Notes: generated from the sequence alone by a model not told the origin. A stretch of 64,000 nucleotides of DNA from Ethanoligenens sp047722935 (GCA_047722935.1 JBDNZS010000007.1:1-64000), one strand, 5' to 3'. Positions 1 through 8,645 are shown, counted from the first letter of the stretch. Numbers and translations are program-made.

Positions 1-1
1 T

Positions 2-226
2 ACCGGGCGCTGCTATGACAATGCGCGGATGGAAAGCTTCTTTGCTACGCTGAAAAAGGAAAAGCTCTATAAAATCCGGACGGAACAGATCCCGATGGCA
101 CAGGTCAAGACGATTGCTTTTCGGTATATCATGACCTATTATAACCGCATCCGCGTTTATACCAGCAATCCGGGCGGCTTACCGCCTACCGTGTATCGGC
201 AGGCTGCGAAAGGTCTTGCTGCTTAA
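2..226 (+). CDS. IS3-family transposase OrfB, C-terminal fragment
   Basis: The reading frame is open from the window edge and carries the end of an IS3-type DDE transposase (OrfB). The segment YDNARMESFFATLKKEKLY, followed by a tyrosine- and arginine-rich YIMTYYNRIR, is characteristic of the C-terminal catalytic region with the last acidic residue (E of MESFF). The gene continues left of the window, so completeness cannot be judged. It runs straight into remains of a second, unrelated insertion sequence at about 216-230, and no clear IS3 terminal repeat is seen between them, so this end of the element is probably damaged. Confidence 0.8.
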   Translation, partial: TGRCYDNARMESFFATLKKEKLYKIRTEQIPMAQVKTIAFRYIMTYYNRIRVYTSNPGGLPPTVYRQAAKGLAA

Positions 227-972
227 CCGTAACGTTAGGGTGTTCACACTCTGCACCATTCTTGACTTCTCCACCCTGGAGGATGTCCCGGACGAGACAA
301 CGCTTTGCAGGTTCCGACACCTGCTGGAGAAAAACGGACTGAGTAAGCTGTTCTTCGACGCCATCAACTGCATCATGATAGCCACCGGCAACATAATGAA
401 GGGCGGCGCAATTGTGGACGCCACCATTCTCAACGCACCCAGTTCCACGAAGAATGCGGAGAAAGCACACGACCCGGAGATGCATCAGACGAAAAAAGGC
501 AATGAATGGCGCTTCGGCATGAAGTACCACATCGGCGTTGATGCCGGCAGCGGACTGGTTCACACGACAGAGGTGACTGCCGCCAATGAACATGATATGA
601 CCATAGCGGCTAAGCTTATCCGTGAAGATGACGAGGTTGTTTACGGCGATTCCGGTTATCTGGGTATCCAAAAGCGCCCGGATGTTCAGGATGACGTGCA
701 TTTATCCAGGATCGACTACCGTATCAACCGCCGTCTGCACAGCTTGCCCGGGGTTTCCGACAATTCTATTGATTGGGGCGTCTGATCGAACATCGTAAAT
801 TCTCTGTGCGGTGCAAAGTGGAGCACGTTTTTCGCATCATCAAATGCTAATTCGGTTACACGAAGCCCCAGTACCGGGGCTTGTGAAAAACGGAAACCGG
901 CTGTACGCTATGTTCGCATACGCAAATCTCTACATGCTGGCAATGGCCGGGCGAAGTCTCCGTGAGGACTGA
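216..972 (+). pseudogene. IS5-family transposase, decayed (three broken pieces)
   Basis: This is a DDE transposase of the IS5 superfamily in at least three pieces. Piece one (216-785) lacks the usual N-terminus, begins within the region read as LDFSTLEDVPDETTLCRFRH, and keeps two catalytic aspartates (IVDATIL and YGDSGYLG). The frame breaks near 780. Piece two, in another frame from about 782 to 850, keeps the third catalytic residue in KVEHVFRIIK. A further stop separates piece three, which reads KNGNRLYAMFAYANLYMLA and ends at 972. The fragments are in family order, so this is one inactivated gene. A GTTCAGAGCTTCC stretch near 1107-1119 might be the right terminal repeat, but no left partner was found. 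Confidence 0.8.
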
Positions 973-1214
973 CAAGGCATAAGTGCACCCAATTCCGCAA
1001 ATGCGGAGATAAATGCAGACGTCTGGGTGTCGAAATTCGACGCAACCATACTGCCAGTAATACATTTTGATCCCGTTTTGCTAGAAATCCCTATTTGCAC
1101 CCATTGTTCAGAGCTTCCCTAAATATAAAAAATACCGCCATAGCAAGCGGCACTGGTGTTTCGGGCCAGCTCGACTCGAAACTGAGATACAATGTCAACA
1201 AATATGGGGGCTCT
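973..1214. other. Insertion-sequence debris, no gene
   Basis: This stretch between the decayed IS5 transposase and the next gene carries no credible reading frame. It holds the possible IS5 end repeat (about 1107-1119) and a small hairpin (1121-1150). It is best read as residual mobile-element sequence plus the 3' region of the gene at 1215. Confidence 0.5.
1121..1150 (-). terminator. Possible intrinsic terminator after the membrane-protein gene
   Basis: On the minus strand a short GC stem (CCGC paired with GCGG, 8-nt loop) is followed by TATTTTTTATATTT. It lies 65 bp beyond the stop of the 1215-1736 gene. The stem is only about 4 bp, so this is a weak call. Confidence 0.4.
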
Positions 1215-1736
1215 TTATTTCCGTTGCAGATATTTACGAATACGATAAACATATGTCACAATCAATCGTGAAAGCGCAATATCATATAGAATAAACGCCG
1301 CATTTGCCAACACCAACGTGACAGGATACCCATAACGAAGCGCATCAGCCGATACGCCAAACAGTTTGATAGTCACCAGATACGCTAAAATAATGCAGGC
1401 GTTGAACAGCGGAATCTTGATGACCCACTGAAACACACGATGATGCAAACGCTCAACATACTTTTTTAACAAAGGGTAATGCCCAAAGAAAAAGAAGTAA
1501 TAGATGACCACGCTTTTGTCGGGGCACAAGAGCAGACCCAGAATAGTGACAGCAGCAAAAATCCCCCACGCCCACTTCACGTCAAGTTCTATCACCACTA
1601 CCAGCAGCAATATACCGGCAATAGCGGGAAACACCAGCCCCATCACCGGCAGTACACCTGCCAACAGCAATAGAACCAAGGAAAGTGCAGAAAGCATCCC
1701 ACCGAGTGCTACACCATGCGCCCGTCTGTTTGCCAT
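1215..1736 (-). CDS. Polytopic membrane protein of unknown function
   Basis: This is a 173-residue, strongly hydrophobic protein with about five transmembrane segments (roughly residues 10-30, 33-50, 54-70, 105-127 and 140-160) and basic ends (MANRRAH, RIRKYLQRK). I do not recognise a named family and see no catalytic motif. It is the last gene of a minus-strand trio with the J-domain protein (14 bp upstream) and the DUF5685 protein, so it is probably co-transcribed with them. Its job is unknown; the context suggests a membrane component working with that chaperone-like gene. Confidence 0.7.
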   Translation of the reverse strand: MANRRAHGVALGGMLSALSLVLLLLAGVLPVMGLVFPAIAGILLLVVVIELDVKWAWGIFAAVTILGLLLCPDKSVVIYYFFFFGHYPLLKKYVERLHHRVFQWVIKIPLFNACIILAYLVTIKLFGVSADALRYGYPVTLVLANAAFILYDIALSRLIVTYVYRIRKYLQRK

Positions 1737-1750
1737 TTAGGCACACTCCT

Positions 1751-2395
1751 TTAGCATCCGCCGCCACCCATTCCACCACACAGGCAATCGGCGCAGATCA
1801 GTCCGGTGCAAATATCACAGCCGGTACAACCCTGCTGGTTACCCATATTGTATCCTCCAAATCCTGCTCCATTCATTTGGCCAGATAACCGGTTAAGTGC
1901 CTCCTGATATTCACGGTTGTTCGGATCCTGCCGACAGGCATTCTGAAAATTGACATAAGCCTCATTTACCCAACCCTTGCGGTACATAACGCTTCCCATC
2001 AGAAAATGCCATTCGGCGTCGCGCTCACCCAGCGGGACAGCATCCAGCACGTTCTGTGCCTGCCCAACCTGCCCAGCATTTATCATAGAACGCACATGCA
2101 TGAAACGAGAAGACCCCCCGGTATAGGAAGAACCGTTTCCGCCAGAGGCTGAACCGTATCCGCCGCTGGAGTAACCGCGGGCTCCACCTGTTGAACCACC
2201 GCCTGGACCGCGCTGCTGCGTAATGGTATTATATGCCTCGTTGATTTCCTTCATCTTTTCAGTGGCAAGATCAGCAAGAGGATTGTTGGCATAATTATCG
2301 GGGTGATATTTCTTAACAAGTTTGCGGTATGCCGCCTTCACTTCATCATCGGAAGCATTGGGCGAAACACCCAGAACCTGATACGGATCACTCAT
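1751..2395 (-). CDS. J-domain (DnaJ-like) protein with glycine/cysteine-rich tail
   Basis: The N-terminus is a J domain (about residues 3-60) with the essential HPD tripeptide in KYHPDNYAN, which in DnaJ proteins stimulates Hsp70 ATPase. A Gly/Ser-rich linker follows (about 65-95), then a helical TPR-like segment (about 100-160), then a tail rich in paired cysteines (GCTGCDICTGLICADCLCGG) that could bind metal or form disulfides. It lacks the DnaJ zinc-finger and C-terminal peptide-binding domains, so it is a J-protein of the DnaJ-domain-only type. I chose the ATG at 2395 (protein starts MSDPYQVLGVS); a TTG at 2416 would add seven residues. Confidence 0.85.
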   Translation of the reverse strand: MSDPYQVLGVSPNASDDEVKAAYRKLVKKYHPDNYANNPLADLATEKMKEINEAYNTITQQRGPGGGSTGGARGYSSGGYGSASGGNGSSYTGGSSRFMHVRSMINAGQVGQAQNVLDAVPLGERDAEWHFLMGSVMYRKGWVNEAYVNFQNACRQDPNNREYQEALNRLSGQMNGAGFGGYNMGNQQGCTGCDICTGLICADCLCGGMGGGGC

Positions 2396-2438
2396 TTTAT
2401 TTCCAGCTTTCTTCAATGGTTAAAAATCGTCATTCGGT

Positions 2439-3302
2439 TTATCGTGATTTGTTTGGCAGTCCTTCCACCACAGCACATTGCATATGCGGCAACCCGAGTG
2501 AAAAGGTATTCTCAAGCACCTCTGCATATTGCCGCACCGGTAACAGCGCAAGTGCAGCTTGCATTTCGTAGACACAAGAATTGAGCAGCCCCACGGTACG
2601 CGCTCTGGCTGCCACAAAATCGGACGTGGGTGAAAGGTGCCACGCCAGCGCAAACGGGTTGTAATCACCGCTTTGCGTATCTTGCTGCATATCGTCCACC
2701 GCGTCTATCAAATAGATCCAGCGACCCAGAAAATAACCAAAGCGGTACAATACGCGTTCGTCCGCCTGTTTTTCAGCGCCAAGCAGCAATAGGTCGCCAA
2801 TCATACCACTGGTGGGATCAGCGGCGGCGTCAATACCCGCTCCCTTGCCCTCAGCGTCTGCCTGCGCACGCATCGCATCGGCAATACGCGCTGCCGCCTG
2901 CGGCTGACGGGATGCAGCCCGCCGTTTCATACACGCCGCAATTGGAAGCAACAGCGCCGCCAGTACTTTTTTAGGGATAGATGCATCGTGCAGGTTGTCC
3001 CGCAATTTGTGATACAAAAGCAATACGCCACAATCAGCCACAAAGCGCAATTCCCTACCCTGCGTACAGGCGGGTAGTTTTCGGAGATTGGCGGGGCAGC
3101 GGCATCTGCAGATTGTCACCGGGCTTTCCCGCATAGAAAGCAATAACATCGCCATCAGTGTCAAGTCATAGCTCAAAATAAACCGCATAACAAACGCGTA
3201 ACGCTTGCCCAGCGTATGGCACATGCCGCAATAGACTGCGCGGTATGCCTCAAACTCCCGGATCTTCAGTTCCGGCTTAAAGGGTTTTACATAGCCGAAC
3301 AA
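2439..3302 (-). CDS. DUF5685 family protein
   Basis: This 287-residue protein begins MFGYVKPFKPELKIREFEAY and has an early CGMCH motif followed by a cysteine cluster (CRCRCPANL, about residues 66-80), which fits the DUF5685 family common in Clostridia. The function of the family is unknown. The early cysteines suggest metal binding. The body is mostly helical with conserved acidic stretches such as YLIDAVDDMQQD. It is the first gene of a tight minus-strand trio with the J-domain protein and the small membrane protein. The association with a J protein hints at an assembly or quality-control role, but that is inference. Confidence 0.75.
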   Translation of the reverse strand: MFGYVKPFKPELKIREFEAYRAVYCGMCHTLGKRYAFVMRFILSYDLTLMAMLLLSMRESPVTICRCRCPANLRKLPACTQGRELRFVADCGVLLLYHKLRDNLHDASIPKKVLAALLLPIAACMKRRAASRQPQAAARIADAMRAQADAEGKGAGIDAAADPTSGMIGDLLLLGAEKQADERVLYRFGYFLGRWIYLIDAVDDMQQDTQSGDYNPFALAWHLSPTSDFVAARARTVGLLNSCVYEMQAALALLPVRQYAEVLENTFSLGLPHMQCAVVEGLPNKSR

Positions 3303-3471
3303 CCAAAAGCCCCTTTCCCAAGCAAATATGTTTGAAACAACACAAGTGCCCTATTGAAAAGATACCCAAACCACACATTCTCTATCATTCGATACCAATC
3401 ACTTCAACAAAAACAAGACTACACTCTCTATATTCTACAAGATGCCCCTTATAAATGCAATGAATAAACTG

Positions 3472-3512
3472 TAAAAATATTGCCGCCCGGAAAAATTCCA
3501 GGCGGCAATAGC
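3472..3512 (-). terminator. Intrinsic terminator of the FprA gene
   Basis: On the minus strand TTGCCGCC and GGCGGCAA form a strong stem around an AT-rich loop, followed by TATTTTTA. It lies about 20-60 bp past the stop codon of the flavoprotein gene. Confidence 0.8.
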
Positions 3513-3532
3513 AATCATCAGTCGCGCGTTAC

Positions 3533-4741
3533 TTATGCATGCAACTGTTCTGCAAACCGTTTGCCAAAAGCGACTGCACCAGCAAATTCTTCATCAGACG
3601 GGACAAAGCGGGCGGTATATCCGCTTTCAAACACGTTGAGCTTCATGCCTTTGAGGCGCTCCACCAACATAGGCACCGCCTCTCCGCTCCAGCCGAACGA
3701 ACCAAATGCAGATGCCGGGCGGCCTTTCGCATTGATCAAATCCAGTGAGGCGGCAAGCAGCCAGATCGGACGAACGGCGTCTTTATTGATGGTTGGTGAA
3801 CCAAGCAAAAACCCATCGTTCTCATTGATTTTATGTGCCAGTTCTTCCTGCGGATGTGCATTGACATCCAGCACTTCAACAACTGCATCGGGCAATACAC
3901 TCCGGATACCTTCGGCAATCTTCTGCCCAAGCTGTCCCGTATAACCATAGGCACTGCAATAAAAAATGGGAATGTATTTCTTTTGCCGTACTACAGGCTG
4001 GCTCCATTTTTCATAGAGTTCCTTACTACGCTCCAGATAAACCCCTTTTGTCAGAACCGGGCCGTGACTGGTGCAGACGGTATCCGCTTCCAACGCGTTG
4101 AGTTTGGCAAGCCCTTTAAGCACATACGGTTTGAACGGTCCAAAAATTGCCTGATAATAATTCTCAAACGCGCTCTCATAGCGTTCCGGATATGTGACAT
4201 GGCTATCAATCATGCGCGGCTCGCAATAATGGGAACCAAGGAAATCACAGGTAAAGACAACCTTTTCCGCCGGATAATAGGTGAACATGGAATCCGGCCA
4301 ATGCAGAAACGGCGCGGTGACAAATCGCAACTCTTTCCCGCCGCCGATATTCAGCGTTTCCCCATCCTTTACCGCACGAATATGGGCATTGGGTTTGTTG
4401 GTAATATTGCGCAGATAGATGCAGCCGGCCTGAGATGTCAACACCTCAATCTGTGGGGCTACTTCCAGCAATTTGGCCAACGAGCCAGAGTGATCCGGCT
4501 CGTTGTGATTCATAATCACATAATCAATGTTTTTGGGATCAATCAAGCTTGCAATGTTCTCAAAATATTCATCGAAATACCGCGGATGCGTAGTTTCGAT
4601 CAGCACATTTTTTTCGCCTTTGATCAGATATGCGTTATAAGACGTACCAAATTCCGTACGCATAATCACGTCAAAAATACGCATATTCGGGTTGAGTACG
4701 CCGACAGAATAGACGTCGTCTGTAATTTTAATAACACCCAA
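3533..4741 (-). CDS. fprA: FprA-type A flavoprotein (flavodiiron protein)
   Basis: Flavodiiron proteins reduce O2 to water or NO to N2O in the cytoplasm of anaerobes, usually taking electrons from rubredoxin. The N-terminal metallo-beta-lactamase-like domain carries the diiron ligands: the NHNEPDHSG motif near residue 80, the histidine in FLHWPDSM, the aspartate in TCDFLGSH, and the histidine in CTSHGP. The C-terminal third is a flavodoxin domain with an FMN loop near FYCSAYGYTGQ and later GSPTINKD. The length of about 402 residues is normal. A GTG at 4750 opens the frame but overlaps the AGAGGTG ribosome-binding site, so I place the start at the TTG at 4741 (six bases behind it). The rubredoxin gene lies directly upstream on the same strand. 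Confidence 0.93.
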   Translation of the reverse strand: MGVIKITDDVYSVGVLNPNMRIFDVIMRTEFGTSYNAYLIKGEKNVLIETTHPRYFDEYFENIASLIDPKNIDYVIMNHNEPDHSGSLAKLLEVAPQIEVLTSQAGCIYLRNITNKPNAHIRAVKDGETLNIGGGKELRFVTAPFLHWPDSMFTYYPAEKVVFTCDFLGSHYCEPRMIDSHVTYPERYESAFENYYQAIFGPFKPYVLKGLAKLNALEADTVCTSHGPVLTKGVYLERSKELYEKWSQPVVRQKKYIPIFYCSAYGYTGQLGQKIAEGIRSVLPDAVVEVLDVNAHPQEELAHKINENDGFLLGSPTINKDAVRPIWLLAASLDLINAKGRPASAFGSFGWSGEAVPMLVERLKGMKLNVFESGYTARFVPSDEEFAGAVAFGKRFAEQLHA

Positions 4742-4763
4742 TTCAATCACCTCTGTATGTCCT

Positions 4764-4792
4764 ATTTTATACTACCTGCAGCATTCACGCAA
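4764..4792 (-). promoter_or_regulatory. Possible promoter of fprA
   Basis: TTGCGT and TAAAAT are separated by 17 bp on the minus strand, about 23 bp before the proposed start. The -35 match is moderate. A terminator separates this gene from rubredoxin, so an own promoter is expected. Confidence 0.45.
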
Positions 4793-4859
4793 GAGTGCAA
4801 CAAAATTCCAGCAAAAGGAACACGTAAAAAGTATGCCACGTCTGACAAAACACTGCGCT

Positions 4860-4902
4860 CAAAAAAATGTGCGGCGAAAGGCATCATCGCCGTTCGCCGC
4901 AC
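4860..4902 (-). terminator. Intrinsic terminator of the rubredoxin gene
   Basis: On the minus strand GTGCGGCGAA pairs with TTCGCCGCAC, with an inner GGC/GCC pair, and is followed by seven T residues. It lies just past the rubredoxin stop codon and shows that rubredoxin and fprA are not one simple transcript. Confidence 0.88.
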
Positions 4903-4923
4903 GGGCTATAAGAAAGGCTGCCC

Positions 4924-5082
4924 TTATTGCTCTTCAAAAAGCTCTTTGCCTACACCGCACATCGGGCAAACAAAATCTTCAGGAACATCTTCCCATTTGG
5001 TGCCGGGATTGATGCCGCCGTCGGGATATCCTTCCGCCTCATCATAAACAAATCCACAGACACTACAAACATATTTTTTCAA
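4924..5082 (-). CDS. Rubredoxin
   Basis: This is a 52-residue one-iron electron carrier. The two metal-binding knuckles are complete: C6-x2-C9 in CSVCGF and C39-x2-C42 in CPMCGVG, with the usual YDEAEG and aromatic core (KWEDVPEDFVCP). Rubredoxin typically donates electrons to flavodiiron proteins, and fprA is the next gene downstream. The frame is open from 5118, but a clean AAAGGAG lies nine bases before a TTG at 5082. Starting there gives MKKYVCSVCG, the standard N-terminus for the family. A near-consensus promoter lies upstream. Confidence 0.95.
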   Translation of the reverse strand: MKKYVCSVCGFVYDEAEGYPDGGINPGTKWEDVPEDFVCPMCGVGKELFEEQ

Positions 5083-5146
5083 ATCAAACAACTCCTTTGC
5101 AAATCGTCGCAGCCGCACATACGATCACATACGTCCCCGCCAAATC

Positions 5147-5175
5147 ATTATACAATCGGAATGCCGGTTTGTAAA
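5147..5175 (-). promoter_or_regulatory. SigA-type promoter of the rubredoxin gene
   Basis: TTTACA and TATAAT are separated by 17 bp on the minus strand. The -10 box is perfect. It lies about 65 bp upstream of the rubredoxin start. Confidence 0.72.
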
Positions 5176-5211
5176 CAGGCAAACTGTAAAATAAATCCTG
5201 CCATCTCACGC

Positions 5212-5619
5212 TTATGTATGCCTATCTTCATCGCGAAAAGTGACACCTTCCAACTTGTCTTGTATCGTTTTGGAAAGCTCATTGAATACATTATGATAAT
5301 AGCATAGACGTGTATCTTCGAGCAATGCGCAGGGCAGCGAACCGGTCATGCAGCGGTTGATATTGATGGGCCCGTCCACGGCTTCGATCACTTGACGCAG
5401 GTTGATCTCTTTCGGCGAGCGCACCAATTCATAACCACCCTGCACCCCTTTGAATGAGCGGACAATTCCCGCCTGCCCCAACTTTCGGAAAATTTTCAGT
5501 GTGAACCGGAGTGTGACGCCGGTCTTCTCTGAAACTGAACGGGCGTCCATCCGTGCGCCGCTGGCGGCGAGACAGTCAATAATCCGTACAGCGTAATCAG
5601 CTTCCTGTGTGATGCGCAT
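5212..5619 (-). CDS. Rrf2-family transcriptional regulator
   Basis: This 135-residue winged-helix protein begins MRITQEADYAVRIIDCLAA, the typical Rrf2 start, and contains the recognition region (VSEKTGVTLRFTLKIFRKL) and the GVQGGYELVR wing. Three cysteines (RCMTGSLPCALLEDTRLC, about residues 90-107) resemble the Fe-S ligating cysteines of IscR/NsrR-type members, so it may sense oxygen, NO or iron-sulfur status. It sits upstream of rubredoxin and fprA, plausible targets. The ATG at 5619 follows AGGAG by seven bases; a TTG at 5625 is possible but less well placed. Confidence 0.9.
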   Translation of the reverse strand: MRITQEADYAVRIIDCLAASGARMDARSVSEKTGVTLRFTLKIFRKLGQAGIVRSFKGVQGGYELVRSPKEINLRQVIEAVDGPININRCMTGSLPCALLEDTRLCYYHNVFNELSKTIQDKLEGVTFRDEDRHT

Positions 5620-5671
5620 GGTCAAACTCCTCTTAAAAAACGGTCACCGGGGTTACAGGACTCCTCAGCAA

Positions 5672-5702
5672 GAGGACAACTGCCCTTTTGCAAACTGTCC
5701 TC
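5672..5702 (-). terminator. Hairpin at the rpoD stop codon
   Basis: GAGGACA and TGTCCTC form a 7-bp stem overlapping the rpoD stop on the minus strand. No T-run follows, so it may be a weak or factor-assisted terminator or a 3' stabilising stem. Confidence 0.35.
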
Positions 5703-6813
5703 AATCTAAAAAATCTTTCAATTTTTTGCTTCGGCTGGGATGGCGTAGTTTGCGCAGCGCTTTCGCTTCAATCTGACGAATGCGTTCGCGTGTGACATTA
5801 AACTCCCGTCCCACTTCTTCCAGTGTGCGCGGGCGCCCATCGTCCAGTCCAAACCGCAGACGCAGTACTTTAGCCTCTCGTTGGGTAAGAGTCTTCAGTA
5901 CATCGCCCAGCTGCTCCTTGAGCAATGTATGGGAAGCGGCCTCTGCCGGAGCAGGTGCATCGTCATCGGGGATAAAATCTCCCAAATGACTGTCTTCCTC
6001 CTCACCGATAGGTGTTTCCAGTGATACCGGTTCCTGCGCCACTTTCATAATTTCGCGCACTTTTTCCACCGACATCCCCATCAGTTCGGCAATCTCTTCC
6101 GCCTGTGGCTGGTGTCCCAATTCCTGCAAAAGTTGGCGTTCCACCCGCACGACTTTGTTAATGGTCTCCACCATATGCACCGGGATGCGTATAGTGCGTG
6201 CCTGATCGGCGATGGCGCGGGTGATGGCTTGCCGAATCCACCATGTCGCATACGTCGAAAATTTATAGCCTTTGGTATAATCGAATTTTTCGACTGCCTT
6301 AATAAGCCCGAGATTGCCCTCTTGAATCAAATCCAAGAACTGCATCCCACGGCCCACATATCGTTTGGCAATGCTTACAACAAGACGCAAATTGGCTTCG
6401 GACAAGCGTTTGCGCGCCACAATATCGCCTTCACCCATCCGCTTTGCCAGCGCAACTTCCTCCTCGCCGGAGAGCAGCGGCACGCGCCCGATTTCTTTGA
6501 GGTAGACCTTGACCGGATCGTCAATGGCAATGCCCTCGGCGCTGAGCGTAGATTCCAAATCTGCATTGGGTTTTGTGGCTTCCTCAGCATCGGTGTCTTC
6601 CTCAAGTTCTTCGAGCGTCGGTTCTTCCTGGTCATCCAACACGTCGATGTTGTGCTGCTCCAGAGCTTCATATAGCTTTTCCGTCTGCTCGGAGTTAAAA
6701 TCAATTTCTTCCAGTGCCTCGGTAATCTCTGTCATCGTGAGATTTCCCTTGGTCTTGCCCGACTCAATCAGTTCGGCAATGCGGTCCTTTTTTTTCGTGC
6801 CTTCATTTCCCAT
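5701..6813 (-). CDS. rpoD: RNA polymerase primary sigma factor RpoD (SigA)
   Basis: The housekeeping sigma factor, 370 residues, directs RNA polymerase to -10/-35 promoters. Region 1.1 is acidic (EEPTLEELEEDTDAEEA). Region 2 has the usual NLRLVVSIAKRYVGRGMQFL and YKFSTYATWWIRQAITRA for -10 recognition and melting. Region 4 ends VTRERIRQIEAKALRKLRHP for -35 recognition. The ATG at 6813 is preceded by an AGGTGAGG that overlaps the dnaG stop codon, suggesting translational coupling. It is the last gene of a dgt-dnaG-rpoD operon, a version of the macromolecular synthesis operon. Confidence 0.97.
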   Translation of the reverse strand: MGNEGTKKKDRIAELIESGKTKGNLTMTEITEALEEIDFNSEQTEKLYEALEQHNIDVLDDQEEPTLEELEEDTDAEEATKPNADLESTLSAEGIAIDDPVKVYLKEIGRVPLLSGEEEVALAKRMGEGDIVARKRLSEANLRLVVSIAKRYVGRGMQFLDLIQEGNLGLIKAVEKFDYTKGYKFSTYATWWIRQAITRAIADQARTIRIPVHMVETINKVVRVERQLLQELGHQPQAEEIAELMGMSVEKVREIMKVAQEPVSLETPIGEEEDSHLGDFIPDDDAPAPAEAASHTLLKEQLGDVLKTLTQREAKVLRLRFGLDDGRPRTLEEVGREFNVTRERIRQIEAKALRKLRHPSRSKKLKDFLD

Positions 6814-6822
6814 GTTGCATCC

Positions 6823-8571
6823 TCACCTTTGTTCTTCCAGCTTTTTGGCACGGATAGCTTCATAAGCGGTCCGTGCGTCCTGCTGTTCCGCAATACGCCT
6901 GTTCATCTGCTCGTCCAGAAGCACGCTGGCGCAGTCGCGCACTTCCTGTGGTGTGTTGGAAACCAGCGTTTTATGCAAAATCCCTGTGATTTTTCCCATT
7001 TCGTCCGTAGAAAACTGCGCGCCAAGTGCGGAAATGTCTGGGTCTCCGCCACGCACCTGTGCCCGCAATGCCGCATAAACACGGCGGTTGAACGCTGTGA
7101 TAAAATCATCGGGATGGAGTAAAGCATCCATCAATTTTAAAAAATCGGGGTTATGGTAAAGCAGAACAATCAAGCTTTCCTCCGCACGGGCGGCACGCAA
7201 ATTGCTCCTCTTTTCAGGGTTCAATCGATCTTTCAGGCCGCGTGCCGCCGCAATCTCCTCGCGTACACGCGCCCTTTTTTGCTTGCCGTGCTGCTTTGCA
7301 CGCAGAGTCGTTGTATCCGCCAGCACATTTTCTTTGGAAACATCCAGCGTTTCCGCCAGTTTTCCAGCATAAACATCCCGTTCTACCATGCTTTCGACTG
7401 TAGCGAGGATTTCCACCGCCTCCTTCAGATAGGCCGCTTTCTGTTCGGTGATGTTGACATCATATTTTTGAAGCGCGGATGCCAGCCTGTATTCGATGTG
7501 GTTACCACTCTGATTGAGCAGCAGCCGAAACCGGTCGGCCCCGTGTGTTTTGATAAATTCATCAGGGTCTTTCCCCCCCTCAATGCGCAGCACTCGTACT
7601 GCAAGCCCAGTCTGCGTAAGCAGGCCAATCGCCCGTTGAGAGGCGTTCTGCCCTGCCCTATCGGCATCATAAGAGATAACAACTTCCTTCGCATACCGCG
7701 ACATCAGGCGGCATTGTTCCGCTGTAAGCGCGGTGCCAAGCGTTGCCACCGCATTGCCAAAACCAGCTTGATGCAAGGCAATGGCATCCATATAGCCCTC
7801 GCAAAGCAACAGGGACGTTCCGCCGCTGTTTTTGGCAAAATTGAGTGCAAACAGGCAGTTGCTCTTGTGGAACGCCGGGGTGTCGTTGCTGTTGAGATAC
7901 TTCGGCTTGCTGTCATCCAACACGCGCCCGCCAAACGCAACCACATTGCCGCGCAGGTCGATGATTGGGAACATCACCCGTCCGCGGAACACATCGTAAA
8001 AACCGCCATTACGCCCCCGCAGCACCAGCGTGCCTGCCGCCAATTCCTCCGGCGAAAACCCCTGCGTTTGCAGATGCTTGAGCAGATTATCCCAACCGGG
8101 CGGCGCATAGCCAAGCCCAAATGCGCGGATGGTATGCATAGAAAGCGCACGTTGATTGAAATAGTCCAACCCCGCTTTTCCTTGCGGGGATAACAGGCAG
8201 GCGTGAAAATAACGTGCAGCAGCACGGTTCATCTCCAGAATGCGCGCCCGCAGCCTGGAAGCAGTTTCCGCGCCGGGTTCTTCGCTCGGTACGGCAATCC
8301 CTGCCTGCGCAGCCAAAAACTCTACGGCCTCAGGGTACTCAAGATTTTCGATCTTGCGCACAAAGGTGATGACATCCCCCCCGGTCTCGCAGCCAAAACA
8401 ATAAAAATGCTGATCGTCCGGATAAACATGAAAGGAAGGGGTTTTTTCATTGTGGAACGGGCAGAGCCCCACCAGGCTTTTTCCGCTTTTGCGTAGGTTC
8501 ACATAACGCGACACGACACTTTCAATGTCGCAGCGGTCTTTTAGTTCCTGCAAAAAAGCTTCGGGAATCAA
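6823..8571 (-). CDS. dnaG: DNA primase
   Basis: DnaG synthesises RNA primers at the replication fork. The N-terminal CHC2 zinc finger is intact (C37, H40, C58, C61 in LCPFHNEKTPSFH and FYCFGC). The core has the YLNSNDTPAFHKSNCLF motif and the Toprim elements (LLLCEGYMDAIAL, then VVISYDADRAGQNA). The C-terminal helicase-interaction region follows. The length of 582 residues is normal. The start is a TTG at 8571 behind a G-rich AAGGTGGTGGGG. It lies between dgt and rpoD and is probably co-transcribed with rpoD (9-bp gap). Confidence 0.96.
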   Translation of the reverse strand: MIPEAFLQELKDRCDIESVVSRYVNLRKSGKSLVGLCPFHNEKTPSFHVYPDDQHFYCFGCETGGDVITFVRKIENLEYPEAVEFLAAQAGIAVPSEEPGAETASRLRARILEMNRAAARYFHACLLSPQGKAGLDYFNQRALSMHTIRAFGLGYAPPGWDNLLKHLQTQGFSPEELAAGTLVLRGRNGGFYDVFRGRVMFPIIDLRGNVVAFGGRVLDDSKPKYLNSNDTPAFHKSNCLFALNFAKNSGGTSLLLCEGYMDAIALHQAGFGNAVATLGTALTAEQCRLMSRYAKEVVISYDADRAGQNASQRAIGLLTQTGLAVRVLRIEGGKDPDEFIKTHGADRFRLLLNQSGNHIEYRLASALQKYDVNITEQKAAYLKEAVEILATVESMVERDVYAGKLAETLDVSKENVLADTTTLRAKQHGKQKRARVREEIAAARGLKDRLNPEKRSNLRAARAEESLIVLLYHNPDFLKLMDALLHPDDFITAFNRRVYAALRAQVRGGDPDISALGAQFSTDEMGKITGILHKTLVSNTPQEVRDCASVLLDEQMNRRIAEQQDARTAYEAIRAKKLEEQR

Positions 8572-8645
8572 CGCCCCACCACCTTCCTTTATTTGGAATT
8601 ATCTTTTACATAAATCAAAGAAAATATGCAAAAACGGCAGAATGC

